A stretch of DNA of 26,626 nucleotides, taken from the IMG/VR virus record IMGVR_UViG_3300036985_001252, positions 1-26,626 of that record; one strand, given 5' to 3'. The notes beneath the pieces were generated by a model. It did no database searches, was not told the DNA's origin, and saw only the letters and a list, made by a program, of their open reading frames with translations. This document shows positions 5,816-12,421 of the stretch, piece by piece. The DNA is from a virus. Position 1 is the stretch's first letter, and each line of letters starts with the position of its first letter. The translations under genes were made by a program, and so were the position numbers.

Positions 5816-6279
5816 TATGCTGTCTCCAAAACTATTTTATATGGACTTTGATCTAATCCACTATTATGAGTGTATTCATAGTTGCCCTTGAAGTCTTTGC
5901 TTAAAGGATCTGCTGGACCCACTGCCACGAACCAAAACTCATAGTCAGGAACTACATCTTCTCCGGGTGTAGCACAGATAAACTCACCTTGTTTAGTGCG
6001 AACTACGAAGTGTTCTTCAAAACAGATATGTCCCATTTTCTTTTGGACTGAGCGATAGGGATCAGTGCTGTCTCCGTTATTTGGATAAATGCGATAACCA
6101 AACCACACTTCACTGTCGGCTGTGATTAAATGTAATGCTCGGCTGTTGATCCTGCATTGTTTAGGCTGACCTTGTTTAGAATGGTTTTTTGTCTTTACAA
6201 GAGTGCCTGACATTTGTTTGGCACATCGTTGTAAGTTTTTTAATGACACGCCCGTTGCTTGTTCTAGATAATGTTTCAT
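5815..6279 (-). CDS. Hypothetical protein, 154 aa
   Basis: An unknown protein of mixed fold. The N-terminal 50 residues are basic and helical (LKNLQRCAKQMSGTLVKTKN). The middle has aromatic-rich strands (EVWFGYRIYPNNGDS and YEFWFVAVGPADPL). It starts at a TAATG overlap with the 73-aa gene before it and ends in VLETA at a second such junction. No known domain can be claimed. Confidence 0.6.
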   Translation of the reverse strand: MKHYLEQATGVSLKNLQRCAKQMSGTLVKTKNHSKQGQPKQCRINSRALHLITADSEVWFGYRIYPNNGDSTDPYRSVQKKMGHICFEEHFVVRTKQGEFICATPGEDVVPDYEFWFVAVGPADPLSKDFKGNYEYTHNSGLDQSPYKIVLETA

Positions 6280-6500
6280 TATACTGACTCCTCATCTGTA
6301 ATAGTCTGTTCTACTCTAACAATTTTGAATTTGTCGTTTTGCATCCAAGGCTTGAATTGGTTGCCTTTGTAAGTGCCACGACGATGTTCGCTGAGTAGCA
6401 CTTGTGCATCATCCACTGTAGCACAATCTGGAATGTGACTGTAACGGAACCAATCACCTTTAGTTGGGCTTAGACGCCACACTTGATAGAATGTATTCAT
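6279..6500 (-). CDS. Hypothetical protein, 73 aa
   Basis: I start it at ATG 6500, which overlaps the NUMOD3 gene's stop (ATGA) and has AAAAGGAAG just upstream; an in-frame ATG at 6524 would sit inside the NUMOD3 gene. The sequence MNTFYQVWRLSPTKGDWFR.. followed by TVDDAQVLLSEHRRG and DKFKIVRVEQTI suggests a small strand-helix-strand domain. The ending EESV lies in the coupling junction. Unknown role. Confidence 0.6.
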   Translation of the reverse strand: MNTFYQVWRLSPTKGDWFRYSHIPDCATVDDAQVLLSEHRRGTYKGNQFKPWMQNDKFKIVRVEQTITDEESV

Positions 6501-6772
6501 TTTGCTTCCTTTTGTTTTGCCCATCTTGCTTTTGCTCCGGCGGCAATCTTAGCACGAGTTTCTGCAGATTTATTAGTGCCAGTATGCGAAGCACTCATTT
6601 TAGCACGAGTTTCTAGACTAAGTTTTTTACCTGTATTATGGGCTTTAAGATTAGCACGAAACTTATCACTCATAATACCTTTTAAGCCTGAACTCCAAGA
6701 CAACTTTTTCTTTTCACAAGTAGTGACATTGTCGTCATCTACTGCTGTCATTGTAGTATTGAACAAGTTCAT
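6497..6772 (-). CDS. NUMOD3-type protein without nuclease domain (copy 2)
   Basis: A 91-aa protein with the repeated DNA-binding motif of NUMOD3 (found beside GIY-YIG and HNH homing nucleases): KKLSLETRAKMSASHTG, then KSAETRAKIAAGAKARW. The first 20 residues (MNLFNTTMTAVDD...VTT.E.K) match those of the 190-aa protein at 7663-8235, and the DNA under this part is about 83% identical over 52 nt (6721-6772 with 8184-8235). No nuclease domain is present. It follows the AAA+ ATPase gene by ten bases. Probably a sequence-specific DNA-binding remnant or regulator. Confidence 0.7.
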   Translation of the reverse strand: MNLFNTTMTAVDDDNVTTCEKKKLSWSSGLKGIMSDKFRANLKAHNTGKKLSLETRAKMSASHTGTNKSAETRAKIAAGAKARWAKQKEAK

Positions 6773-6782
6773 AGCAATCGCC

Positions 6783-7574
6783 TTACAGGCCTAACAGAAC
6801 AGCATCACGCCAGTTACCGCCAAGTGCCACACGCTTAATGGCTTTTTGGATAGTGCGGAATGTCCAACGGTCATCCGTCTTAGCATTAGCACATACGAAC
6901 TTAATCAGTTCATTTTGTTGCGTCTTTGTAAGACTACACTCATTCAATGACTGGATCAAGTTATGCTTATAGAACACTTTGATAGCAACAGCATTCCATT
7001 CAGTGCTCAAGCCAACACGCACGTATTCGCAACGGTCCTTGATAGGAGCCAGTGTAGCCGCATGCTTTTTGGTCATTGCCGCTGGAGCCATGTTCATGTT
7101 GCTGATGAACACTACACTACCCAAGCACTTGAATGAACTTGGAATGGCATTAATACGCAAGTGAGCACTACTGGCCTTGCCATAGTGAATTTCTTTGCCC
7201 TTACCGTCTAATGCTGCCTTAAGAATGTCACTCATCTCAACATCATTGAAGATAACATCAGTGTCGTCAATGACCAAGATTTGGTTCTTGTCTTTGGCAT
7301 GCTTGTATAGCATCTCGAACAGCACGGGTGCTGTAATAGTGCCATTGATAACATGGTAGTTGGCCTTAAGCGTCTTAAGTGTATGCGTTACAAGACTGGT
7401 CTTGCCGCCACCTTTAGGACCATTTATGATAAGTCCACGAGTGCCTAACTTACCGGACATGAAGTTAGTAAGTTCACTGGTAACATAGTTATAGTGACTT
7501 TTGATAACTTCTTCTTGTTGACCTGCTGTCAACTTTGCGGGACTCTCTGCGAGTTGTTTAACGAGATATGTCAT
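6783..7574 (-). CDS. AAA+ ATPase
   Basis: A 263-aa P-loop ATPase. Walker A is GPKGGGKT (52-59), Walker B VIDDTD (101-106), a sensor-1-like Asn159 sits in VVFISNMN, and a candidate arginine finger is in PIKDRCEYVRV (R181). The C-terminal part ends in a helical lid (DDRWTFRTIQKAIKRVALGG). I start at ATG 7574, because AAGGAG lies seven bases upstream and the promoter at 7638-7666 would be inside the longer ORF from 7700. Phage AAA+ proteins of this size act as helicase loaders, clamp-loader-like or DNA-remodelling motors; which applies here is not visible. Flanked on both sides by NUMOD3 genes. Confidence 0.8.
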   Translation of the reverse strand: MTYLVKQLAESPAKLTAGQQEEVIKSHYNYVTSELTNFMSGKLGTRGLIINGPKGGGKTSLVTHTLKTLKANYHVINGTITAPVLFEMLYKHAKDKNQILVIDDTDVIFNDVEMSDILKAALDGKGKEIHYGKASSAHLRINAIPSSFKCLGSVVFISNMNMAPAAMTKKHAATLAPIKDRCEYVRVGLSTEWNAVAIKVFYKHNLIQSLNECSLTKTQQNELIKFVCANAKTDDRWTFRTIQKAIKRVALGGNWRDAVLLGL

Positions 7575-7625
7575 AATAGACTCCTTAGTTCGTTGTTGAT
7601 AAAATATAGCGTCTTGTTTTTGTTC

Positions 7626-7654
7626 CGCTATGTATGTATTATAACACCATAGCG
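7626..7654 (-). promoter_or_regulatory. Operator-like inverted repeat around the ATPase -10 box
   Basis: CGCTATG (7626-7632) and CATAGCG (7648-7654) form a 7-bp inverted repeat with 15 nt between, framing the -10 box (7638-7643). The downstream half occurs in the same phase at the promoter of the 190-aa gene (8250-8256), and in shorter form (CTATG) at 8604-8608. This suggests a binding site for a regulator shared by these promoters. Confidence 0.5.
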
Positions 7655-7666
7655 AATTAGTGTCAA
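7638..7666 (-). promoter_or_regulatory. Consensus sigma-70 promoter of the AAA+ ATPase
   Basis: TTGACA (7661-7666), 17-nt spacer, TATAAT (7638-7643) on the minus strand: a perfect match to the sigma-70 consensus. The -35 box contains the TGA stop codon of the upstream NUMOD3 gene. The leader to ATG 7574 would be about 57 nt. Confidence 0.85.
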
Positions 7667-8235
7667 TTAATGTAATAGTAGTGTTCTGGCCATTTTGCAA
7701 TCCAGCGTTTGATAGTCGTTGGATCTACATTTGCGGCATTAGCAACTGCCGACCTACTTGGATACAACCCGTTTGGTGTCATTAATTGTTTACCACGATT
7801 TGAATCTTGATTACGCTTACCTTTACGAGCATTAGGATTGGATTTATAATATTCCTTTATGTTTTGGCTAATAAGCATTTTAGTTTTTTCACCAGTATTC
7901 TTTTTTCCAATAGATGCATCGCTTAGTTTCTTCTTTAATTCTGTGCTCATAGGGCCACGCTTTTTGCCGGTTAATGCCTTACTTATTTTTTCCCTGTATT
8001 CTTTGGCAGACATCATTTCACGATGCCGAGCAAGGCGTTCTTCGCTCATAGGACCTTTTTTATAATTTGTTTGAAGTGCCCGTGCGGCTTTTATTTTAGC
8101 CTTAGATTCATCAGTATGACGATAACAACCTGTGCCCAACAATCCAGCATTCCAATGGTATTTGTTATCTTTACGCTCAACGGTAGTGACTTTACTGTCA
8201 TCTACTGCTGTTATCTTAGTTTTGAATAAGTTCAT
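7663..8235 (-). CDS. NUMOD3-type DNA-binding protein without nuclease domain (copy 1)
   Basis: A 190-aa basic protein with tandem NUMOD3-like motifs: TDESKAKIKAARALQ, MSEERLARHREMMS, AKEYREKISKALTGKKRG and STELKKKLSDASIGKKN. It ends in a NUMOD1-like helix-turn-helix (LYPSRSAVANAANVDPTTIKRW). These modules give sequence-specific DNA contacts in homing endonucleases, but here no GIY-YIG or HNH catalytic part is seen. The N-terminus is shared with the 91-aa protein at 6497-6772. Driven by its own promoter (8262-8290). It could be a homing nuclease remnant or a free DNA-binding regulator. Confidence 0.72.
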   Translation of the reverse strand: MNLFKTKITAVDDSKVTTVERKDNKYHWNAGLLGTGCYRHTDESKAKIKAARALQTNYKKGPMSEERLARHREMMSAKEYREKISKALTGKKRGPMSTELKKKLSDASIGKKNTGEKTKMLISQNIKEYYKSNPNARKGKRNQDSNRGKQLMTPNGLYPSRSAVANAANVDPTTIKRWIAKWPEHYYYIN

Positions 8236-8261
8236 GTCTATTCCTGTTACGCTATGTAGTT

Positions 8262-8290
8262 ATTATACTGCCACAACCAATTTGTGTCAA
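8262..8290 (-). promoter_or_regulatory. Consensus sigma-70 promoter of the 190-aa NUMOD3 gene
   Basis: TTGACA (8285-8290), 17-nt spacer, TATAAT (8262-8267) on the minus strand. The -35 box follows the stop codon of the DUF4258-like gene by two bases. The leader is only about 20 nt. Confidence 0.85.
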
Positions 8291-8291
8291 T

Positions 8292-8582
8292 TTAATGCTT
8301 AGTGCTAAGATTGCTGTATTCTTTGTCTACGATTGGACCTGTAGTCATAACCGTAACTACCAAACCTGTGTCAGCATCTATAGCCATAACCACGGGCTGA
8401 CTGCGGTCTCTGTTAGTCCAGTGCTGAATGGTGTTGCCTGTTTTATTATGAGTATACTCATATGTCTTAACGAAGTTAGATGTAATGTCCACTGATTGTC
8501 CTTCACGAATTTTGATGCCCAAACGGCTTTGCATACGCTCTGCGGCGTGGGTAGTAAACTTTACTAGATTTAAATGTGCCAT
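8292..8582 (-). CDS. DUF4258-like protein (RelE/BrnT-type fold candidate)
   Basis: A 96-aa protein beginning MAHLNLVKFTTHAAERMQSRLGIKI, the 'T.HA.ERM..R.I' signature seen in DUF4258 and related small toxin-fold proteins. The end contains a core strand pair QPVVMAIDADTGLVVTVMT. Relatives include ribonuclease-like toxins, but phage copies may serve other functions, and no antitoxin-like gene stands next to it. A strong AAAAGGAGG ribosome-binding site and its own promoter (8614-8642) indicate high early expression. Confidence 0.55.
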   Translation of the reverse strand: MAHLNLVKFTTHAAERMQSRLGIKIREGQSVDITSNFVKTYEYTHNKTGNTIQHWTNRDRSQPVVMAIDADTGLVVTVMTTGPIVDKEYSNLSTKH

Positions 8583-8613
8583 AAAAGGCCTCCTTTTGTT
8601 AAACTATGTGTAT

Positions 8614-8642
8614 ATTATAACACCAAAATCAATTAAAGTCAA
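8614..8642 (-). promoter_or_regulatory. Sigma-70 promoter of the DUF4258-like gene
   Basis: TTGACT (8637-8642), 17-nt spacer, TATAAT (8614-8619) on the minus strand. The stop codon TGA of the 42-aa gene lies inside the -35 box. GGTGT directly precedes the -10, as in the ATPase promoter. Confidence 0.82.
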
Positions 8643-8767
8643 TTAAACTCTTTTAGTTTAAGTTTAAGTTCTAAGATTTTGGGTGTTAAATGTTCTACCA
8701 AATCTGGATAAGTTTGGCATTCTTTTACTAACCAATAAAGTTGTTTTGTTAGTTCCTCTTTAGACAT
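8639..8767 (-). CDS. Small hypothetical protein, 42 aa
   Basis: ATG at 8767, 18 nt after the expected start site of the promoter at 8792-8820, with AAAGGG upstream. The peptide is helical and amphipathic (MSKEELTKQLYWLVKECQ, then HLTPKILELKLKLKE), likely a small coiled or helix-pair protein. It is the first gene after the late-region terminator. The promoter and clean spacing argue that it is real. Function unknown. Confidence 0.6.
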   Translation of the reverse strand: MSKEELTKQLYWLVKECQTYPDLVEHLTPKILELKLKLKEFN

Positions 8768-8791
8768 ATAGCCCTTTGTGTGTAAAAACAT

Positions 8792-8820
8792 AGTATAACA
8801 TAGGCGTCAAATTGTGTCAA
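8792..8820 (-). promoter_or_regulatory. Sigma-70 promoter, first of the tandem early promoters
   Basis: TTGACA (8815-8820), 17-nt spacer, TATACT (8792-8797) on the minus strand. It is the first promoter after the terminator at 8876-8912 and lies just downstream of a 12-bp inverted repeat. Confidence 0.82.
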
Positions 8821-8832
8821 TAAACAAAAGTA

Positions 8833-8864
8833 ATACTAAAGTATGACAACCTATACTTTAGTAT
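8833..8864. repeat. Perfect 12-bp inverted repeat, operator candidate
   Basis: ATACTAAAGTAT (8833-8844) and ATACTTTAGTAT (8853-8864) are exact reverse complements separated by eight bases. The element sits between the late terminator and the first early promoter, 13 nt upstream of the -35 box. That suits a regulator binding site. It lacks GC content and a T-tract, so it is not itself a terminator. Confidence 0.6.
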
Positions 8865-8875
8865 GATTTAAGGTC

Positions 8876-8912
8876 AAAAAAAGGTCCTAGAAGTATTCAC
8901 CCAACTAGGACC
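8876..8912 (-). terminator. Rho-independent terminator of the virion gene region
   Basis: On the minus strand GGTCCTAG, a 14-nt loop, CTAGGACC, then seven T. It lies 34 nt after the stop of the last late gene and separates late from early-type genes. Confidence 0.82.
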
Positions 8913-8946
8913 GAAAGTTTGCAGTAATATTAACTAAAGGCAGTGA

Positions 8947-9510
8947 TCAATAATAATCATCTACCTCATCCAACTCCTCAGGAATTGGATCATTGAGTAT
9001 TGCTCTTGCACTACCCAATAACGAATCAACATATTCTGTGTCATCGCTGAAGTATTTAACTTTAAGTGCCTCAAAGTAGCCCATGGTGTAAAGACGTTCA
9101 TTGTCAGTCATGTTTGTATCACTGATGTTGTGTCTAGTCCAAAGCATTTGTCTTTGTTGTTTTATCTTTGGTGCTTTGAGATGACACCAAACTGCTTTAG
9201 GTTTACATTGAAATATCCAACTATCAACTTGTGCGGTATCTCCATTGGGCACATACAAAAGTGTGATCCATGCGTCTTTGTATTTGTAAACAACTTGGTC
9301 TTCAACGATTAAACAATCAACGGGAGTAGATGAGTAAACAGCACGATTGTAATTATCGGGTTCAGGTGTGGGGTATTCAGTGTCTTCACTGTGAACCTTT
9401 TTCCAACCTATGTGGCGGGCTAGTGTAAGTCTTGGGTCTGGTAAATCCCGAGCGCCTTGATACTCAGGACCATAACTCCAATACATGAATTTTGCTTGTG
9501 GGTTTGGCAT
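8947..9510 (-). CDS. Hypothetical protein, 187 aa, last gene of the virion region
   Basis: An unknown protein. The ATG at 9510 is preferred over a GTG one codon upstream. It is rich in aromatic residues and strands (FMYWSYGPEYQGARDLPDPRLTLARHIGW; DAWITLLYVPNGDTAQVDSWIFQCKP). After a basic patch (KAPKIKQQRQMLWTRH), it ends with an acidic tail EELDEVDDYY. It follows the holin-like gene and is followed by a terminator. A lysis or virion-accessory role is possible by location only; no lysozyme or amidase motif is visible. Confidence 0.6.
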   Translation of the reverse strand: MPNPQAKFMYWSYGPEYQGARDLPDPRLTLARHIGWKKVHSEDTEYPTPEPDNYNRAVYSSTPVDCLIVEDQVVYKYKDAWITLLYVPNGDTAQVDSWIFQCKPKAVWCHLKAPKIKQQRQMLWTRHNISDTNMTDNERLYTMGYFEALKVKYFSDDTEYVDSLLGSARAILNDPIPEELDEVDDYY

Positions 9511-9537
9511 CACCTATTTAACTGCTGTTATCTGTTG

Positions 9538-9723
9538 TTATTTGCTGTTAAGTTTAGTTTCAATGCGTTCCAGTGCTTTACTTTGGTGTTCGCTGTTAGT
9601 GTGAATAACGGCAGTCTTTTTATCTAATTGATCAATCTTTTCATTCAATGATAGATAGCCAGTGCCACCAATGCCCAGGCTACCTATAACAATCCACGAT
9701 AATTGTTTGAGTGTGAATTCCAC
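9538..9723 (-). CDS. Small membrane protein with coiled coil, holin candidate
   Basis: A 61-aa protein starting at GTG 9723, with TAGGAG seven bases upstream inside the end of the fibre gene. Residues 8-26 form one hydrophobic helix (LSWIVIGSLGIGGTGYLSL). The rest is a charged coiled coil (LNEKIDQLDKKTAVIHTNSE.. ALERIETKLN). One membrane helix plus a cytoplasmic or periplasmic coil right after the tail fibre gene fits small phage holins or spanin-like proteins. There is a second small membrane protein at 1111-1257, so only one of them need be the holin. Confidence 0.6.
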   Translation of the reverse strand: MEFTLKQLSWIVIGSLGIGGTGYLSLNEKIDQLDKKTAVIHTNSEHQSKALERIETKLNSK

Positions 9724-9724
9724 T

Positions 9725-12406
9725 TTATGCTCCTACTGGCTGTATTGTTAAAAATGTTGCCGCTGTGCTTGGTCCAAATGCTGTGGCTGCAAAATATGGG
9801 AATACTAATGCTACATCATCCACAGCATACATCAATTCAAAGTAGTCTGTGGTAGCAGTTGCTTCCACTGTGTTGTTCCAAGAGGAAATAGTTTGGTGTT
9901 GTTTAGTAACATAAACACGACCCATACTGGCAGGAATATCTACACCATTTTTACGCCACCAAATATAAGCAGTATGATCCGCGGCATTGTCAGTGTTTTC
10001 TAATTGAATACTAAATTGTAGATTGTAAAAGCCCAGTGCATTAGGCTGTATTCTACTAGTGTTGGTTGCACTAGCAATATTAGCAAAGTCTGTGACAGCA
10101 TTAGTGCCCTGCCAAGGGAAAGCATAAGCAGTATTTGCTGCCACTGGTGTGATAGTAGCGTCATACTGCCATTGTCCATATACACGATTATAAGTAATTT
10201 TACTACCAACTAAATTAACATTACTGCTATCCTGTAATGTAATAGAATCACTTCTTATAAACATTGTTTCTGGATTAGCGTTGATAACATTTACGCCAGT
10301 TGTAGTGCCTGCTTTAGTGCCCCAGAATTGAATGGCTGCACCGTTGGCTGTGGCTGTCCAATTTTCTGTGGCATTACTAATAATTTGTGAAGGAACACCA
10401 CTAGTTGGACTTGCACCAGATGCATATTGTCCATTGAATTTAAATTCACCAAGTTTATCACCATTTTGTGTTGGACTATAAGTGCCAGCAGTGCTTCTAT
10501 AAGTTGCAAAATTAATTACAGCGTGATCCGCACTGGCAGCGGCATCTTGTTTTAATATTGTTAATGTATTTTCGCTGGCACCAGCAGTTGTGGATAACAT
10601 ATTATATGTTAAACCACTGCGGACATTTAAAATGCCATTGACTTGAACTACATCAGCAAATGTAGCATCATTGGTTGACATTGACATAACTACAGCACCC
10701 GTGCTACTTTGTATGTCATTACCATTTACACGGAGAACACCTGTTAATGCAGTAGTAGCATTACGAATAGTCGCTGTGCCTGTAGTAGCACCCAAACTAA
10801 CAGTGGTGGCTGCTTGACCTACATTCAAAGTTGTTGCTGTAGTATTGAATAATGTGGCTGTTGTTTGTGTAGTAGTTAAATCACCACCATTAACTGCTAC
10901 ATCGCCTGCATGAACAGCATTACCAGTGGCATCTAGTGTCATTAATGTAGTGTTAGTTCCGCCTGTGTTTAATGGACGACTTCTAAATGTCCAAGCATCA
11001 GCAATATAAGTTGCTGCCGTTGGTTGGTGATCAATGATACTAACTGGTGTAGTTCCTGTTGGACTTAATGAAACAATGCCACCAATTCTAGTGTTTTGTG
11101 TTTGAGCACGGACAAGTAATCTAGTTCCGTTTGAACCACCTGTAATAGCAATTGGACCCACTGTTTGACTCTTATCCACAGTCCAAGTTGAACCGCTACC
11201 GCTGACAATGCTGGTAGCAGTAGTAACACCACTACCATAAATCATTTGTCCTGCAGCCACTGTGCCTGAAGTTAATGTGCCTATAGTCAATGTAGTGCCA
11301 CTAATACTACTACCAGTTGAAGTAAAACTACTCCAGGTTTGTGTAGCAGTAACACTCATACCTGGCAAACCACTTGCTATAGTATCACTGGCCCAATTTG
11401 AACCAGTATAGCCATTACCTACAAATTCACTTAATACTGTGCCTGAAGTAATTGCTGTTGGCGTGGCAAATGTGCCACTTGCAACTTCGCCAATAAACGA
11501 CGCTTTGGCTGTGCTTGAACCTGCATAACCACGCAATACTGCTATGCTGCCACGACCTTCATCAACACTATTGTCAATGCTTAGACCTTTATATAATGCA
11601 CCTGTGCCTGATAGATAACTCCATACACCACCGGCTGCTTCTGTGGTAGCATTGCGAATAGGGCCTTTGACTATATTACCATTGAATACAGCATTTGGTG
11701 TTTGTCCAGCAATAGGAGTTAATGTTACACCCAATGTGCCATTGCTGTTCATTATGATAGTGCCACTGGTGCTGTCTAAGATTAGATTGCCGGTAGAAGT
11801 TGTAATAGTATTACCATTAATATTTAAATTGTCTACATTCAATGCTGTGCTTACAGTAACAATGCCTGTTGAATCGGCAATAACCATCGCGGCTGTGCCA
11901 TCCTTGGCTTTGATATTTGTTACTTCTAAATTAGTAGTGTCCACTGTGGTAACGCTGATATCGTCAGCAACCAAACTATTGTTGATTGTAGTTGTGCCTG
12001 TGTTAGCACCAATGCTAATTGTGGTAGCCGCACCAAATGCGTTTACGGTGGTTGCTGTTGTATTGAATAAGGCCAGTGTAGTAGCATCTGTTGTTATTGT
12101 AGGAACGTTAATGGATACTGTTCCACTTGCACTATCTAATACTAAATCACCAGAAGTTGTTGAAATAGTATTATCTGTATCAACTGCAATGGTAATGTTA
12201 CCAAATGTTGAACCACCACCACCAGGTAATGCCCAGGATAAATTACCCGATCCATCATTGGTCAATACTGTGCTTGAAGCACCTGCTGATCCTGGAAGCA
12301 CATAACTTAAATCTGTGCCTGTGGCTGTTGAAGCGAAACTGCTACTACCACTGGTAGTGCCATCTATTGTTAGTCCGTTGCGAACTCTAAAATTGCGTTG
12401 TGTCAT
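9725..12406 (-). CDS. Tail fibre protein with repeated beta modules and a C-terminal jelly-roll-like domain
   Basis: An 893-aa virion fibre, the likely host-receptor-binding or fibre-shaft protein. It begins with MTQRNFRVRNGLTIDG, a typical fibre N-terminus. Repeated modules follow: NTISTTSGDLVLDSASGT, and LFNTTATT..., with the ATTISIGANTGTTTIN type occurring twice (about residues 113-142 and again in the middle). A TSGTVAAGQMIYGSGV module with a GSTWTVDKSQTV strand appears near the middle. The last ~130 residues (NTSRIQPNALGFYNLQFSIQ ... AYIWWRKNGVDIP) look like a C1q/jelly-roll-type trimer head. The Gly/Thr/Ser-rich repeats resemble fibres of aquatic phages. Ends just before the holin-like gene. 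Confidence 0.82.
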   Translation of the reverse strand: MTQRNFRVRNGLTIDGTTSGSSSFASTATGTDLSYVLPGSAGASSTVLTNDGSGNLSWALPGGGGSTFGNITIAVDTDNTISTTSGDLVLDSASGTVSINVPTITTDATTLALFNTTATTVNAFGAATTISIGANTGTTTINNSLVADDISVTTVDTTNLEVTNIKAKDGTAAMVIADSTGIVTVSTALNVDNLNINGNTITTSTGNLILDSTSGTIIMNSNGTLGVTLTPIAGQTPNAVFNGNIVKGPIRNATTEAAGGVWSYLSGTGALYKGLSIDNSVDEGRGSIAVLRGYAGSSTAKASFIGEVASGTFATPTAITSGTVLSEFVGNGYTGSNWASDTIASGLPGMSVTATQTWSSFTSTGSSISGTTLTIGTLTSGTVAAGQMIYGSGVTTATSIVSGSGSTWTVDKSQTVGPIAITGGSNGTRLLVRAQTQNTRIGGIVSLSPTGTTPVSIIDHQPTAATYIADAWTFRSRPLNTGGTNTTLMTLDATGNAVHAGDVAVNGGDLTTTQTTATLFNTTATTLNVGQAATTVSLGATTGTATIRNATTALTGVLRVNGNDIQSSTGAVVMSMSTNDATFADVVQVNGILNVRSGLTYNMLSTTAGASENTLTILKQDAAASADHAVINFATYRSTAGTYSPTQNGDKLGEFKFNGQYASGASPTSGVPSQIISNATENWTATANGAAIQFWGTKAGTTTGVNVINANPETMFIRSDSITLQDSSNVNLVGSKITYNRVYGQWQYDATITPVAANTAYAFPWQGTNAVTDFANIASATNTSRIQPNALGFYNLQFSIQLENTDNAADHTAYIWWRKNGVDIPASMGRVYVTKQHQTISSWNNTVEATATTDYFELMYAVDDVALVFPYFAATAFGPSTAATFLTIQPVGA

Positions 12407-12421
12407 GGTTCATTTTCCCCG

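Noticed and set aside
6497-8235. Complete homing endonucleases or an intron around the ATPase
   Set aside because: No GIY-YIG, LAGLIDADG or HNH catalytic motif in either NUMOD3 protein, and the ATPase frame is not interrupted.
8947-9723. Lysozyme or endolysin near the holin-like gene
   Set aside because: The 187-aa neighbour shows no muramidase, amidase or transglycosylase motif, so no lysis enzyme is claimed.
11643-12305. 220-codon plus-strand open frame opposite the fibre gene
   Set aside because: It is the complement of a Thr/Gly/Ala repeat-rich fibre gene, gives a Val/Leu/Pro-rich low-complexity product, and has no ribosome-binding site; other plus-strand frames here are similar shadows.
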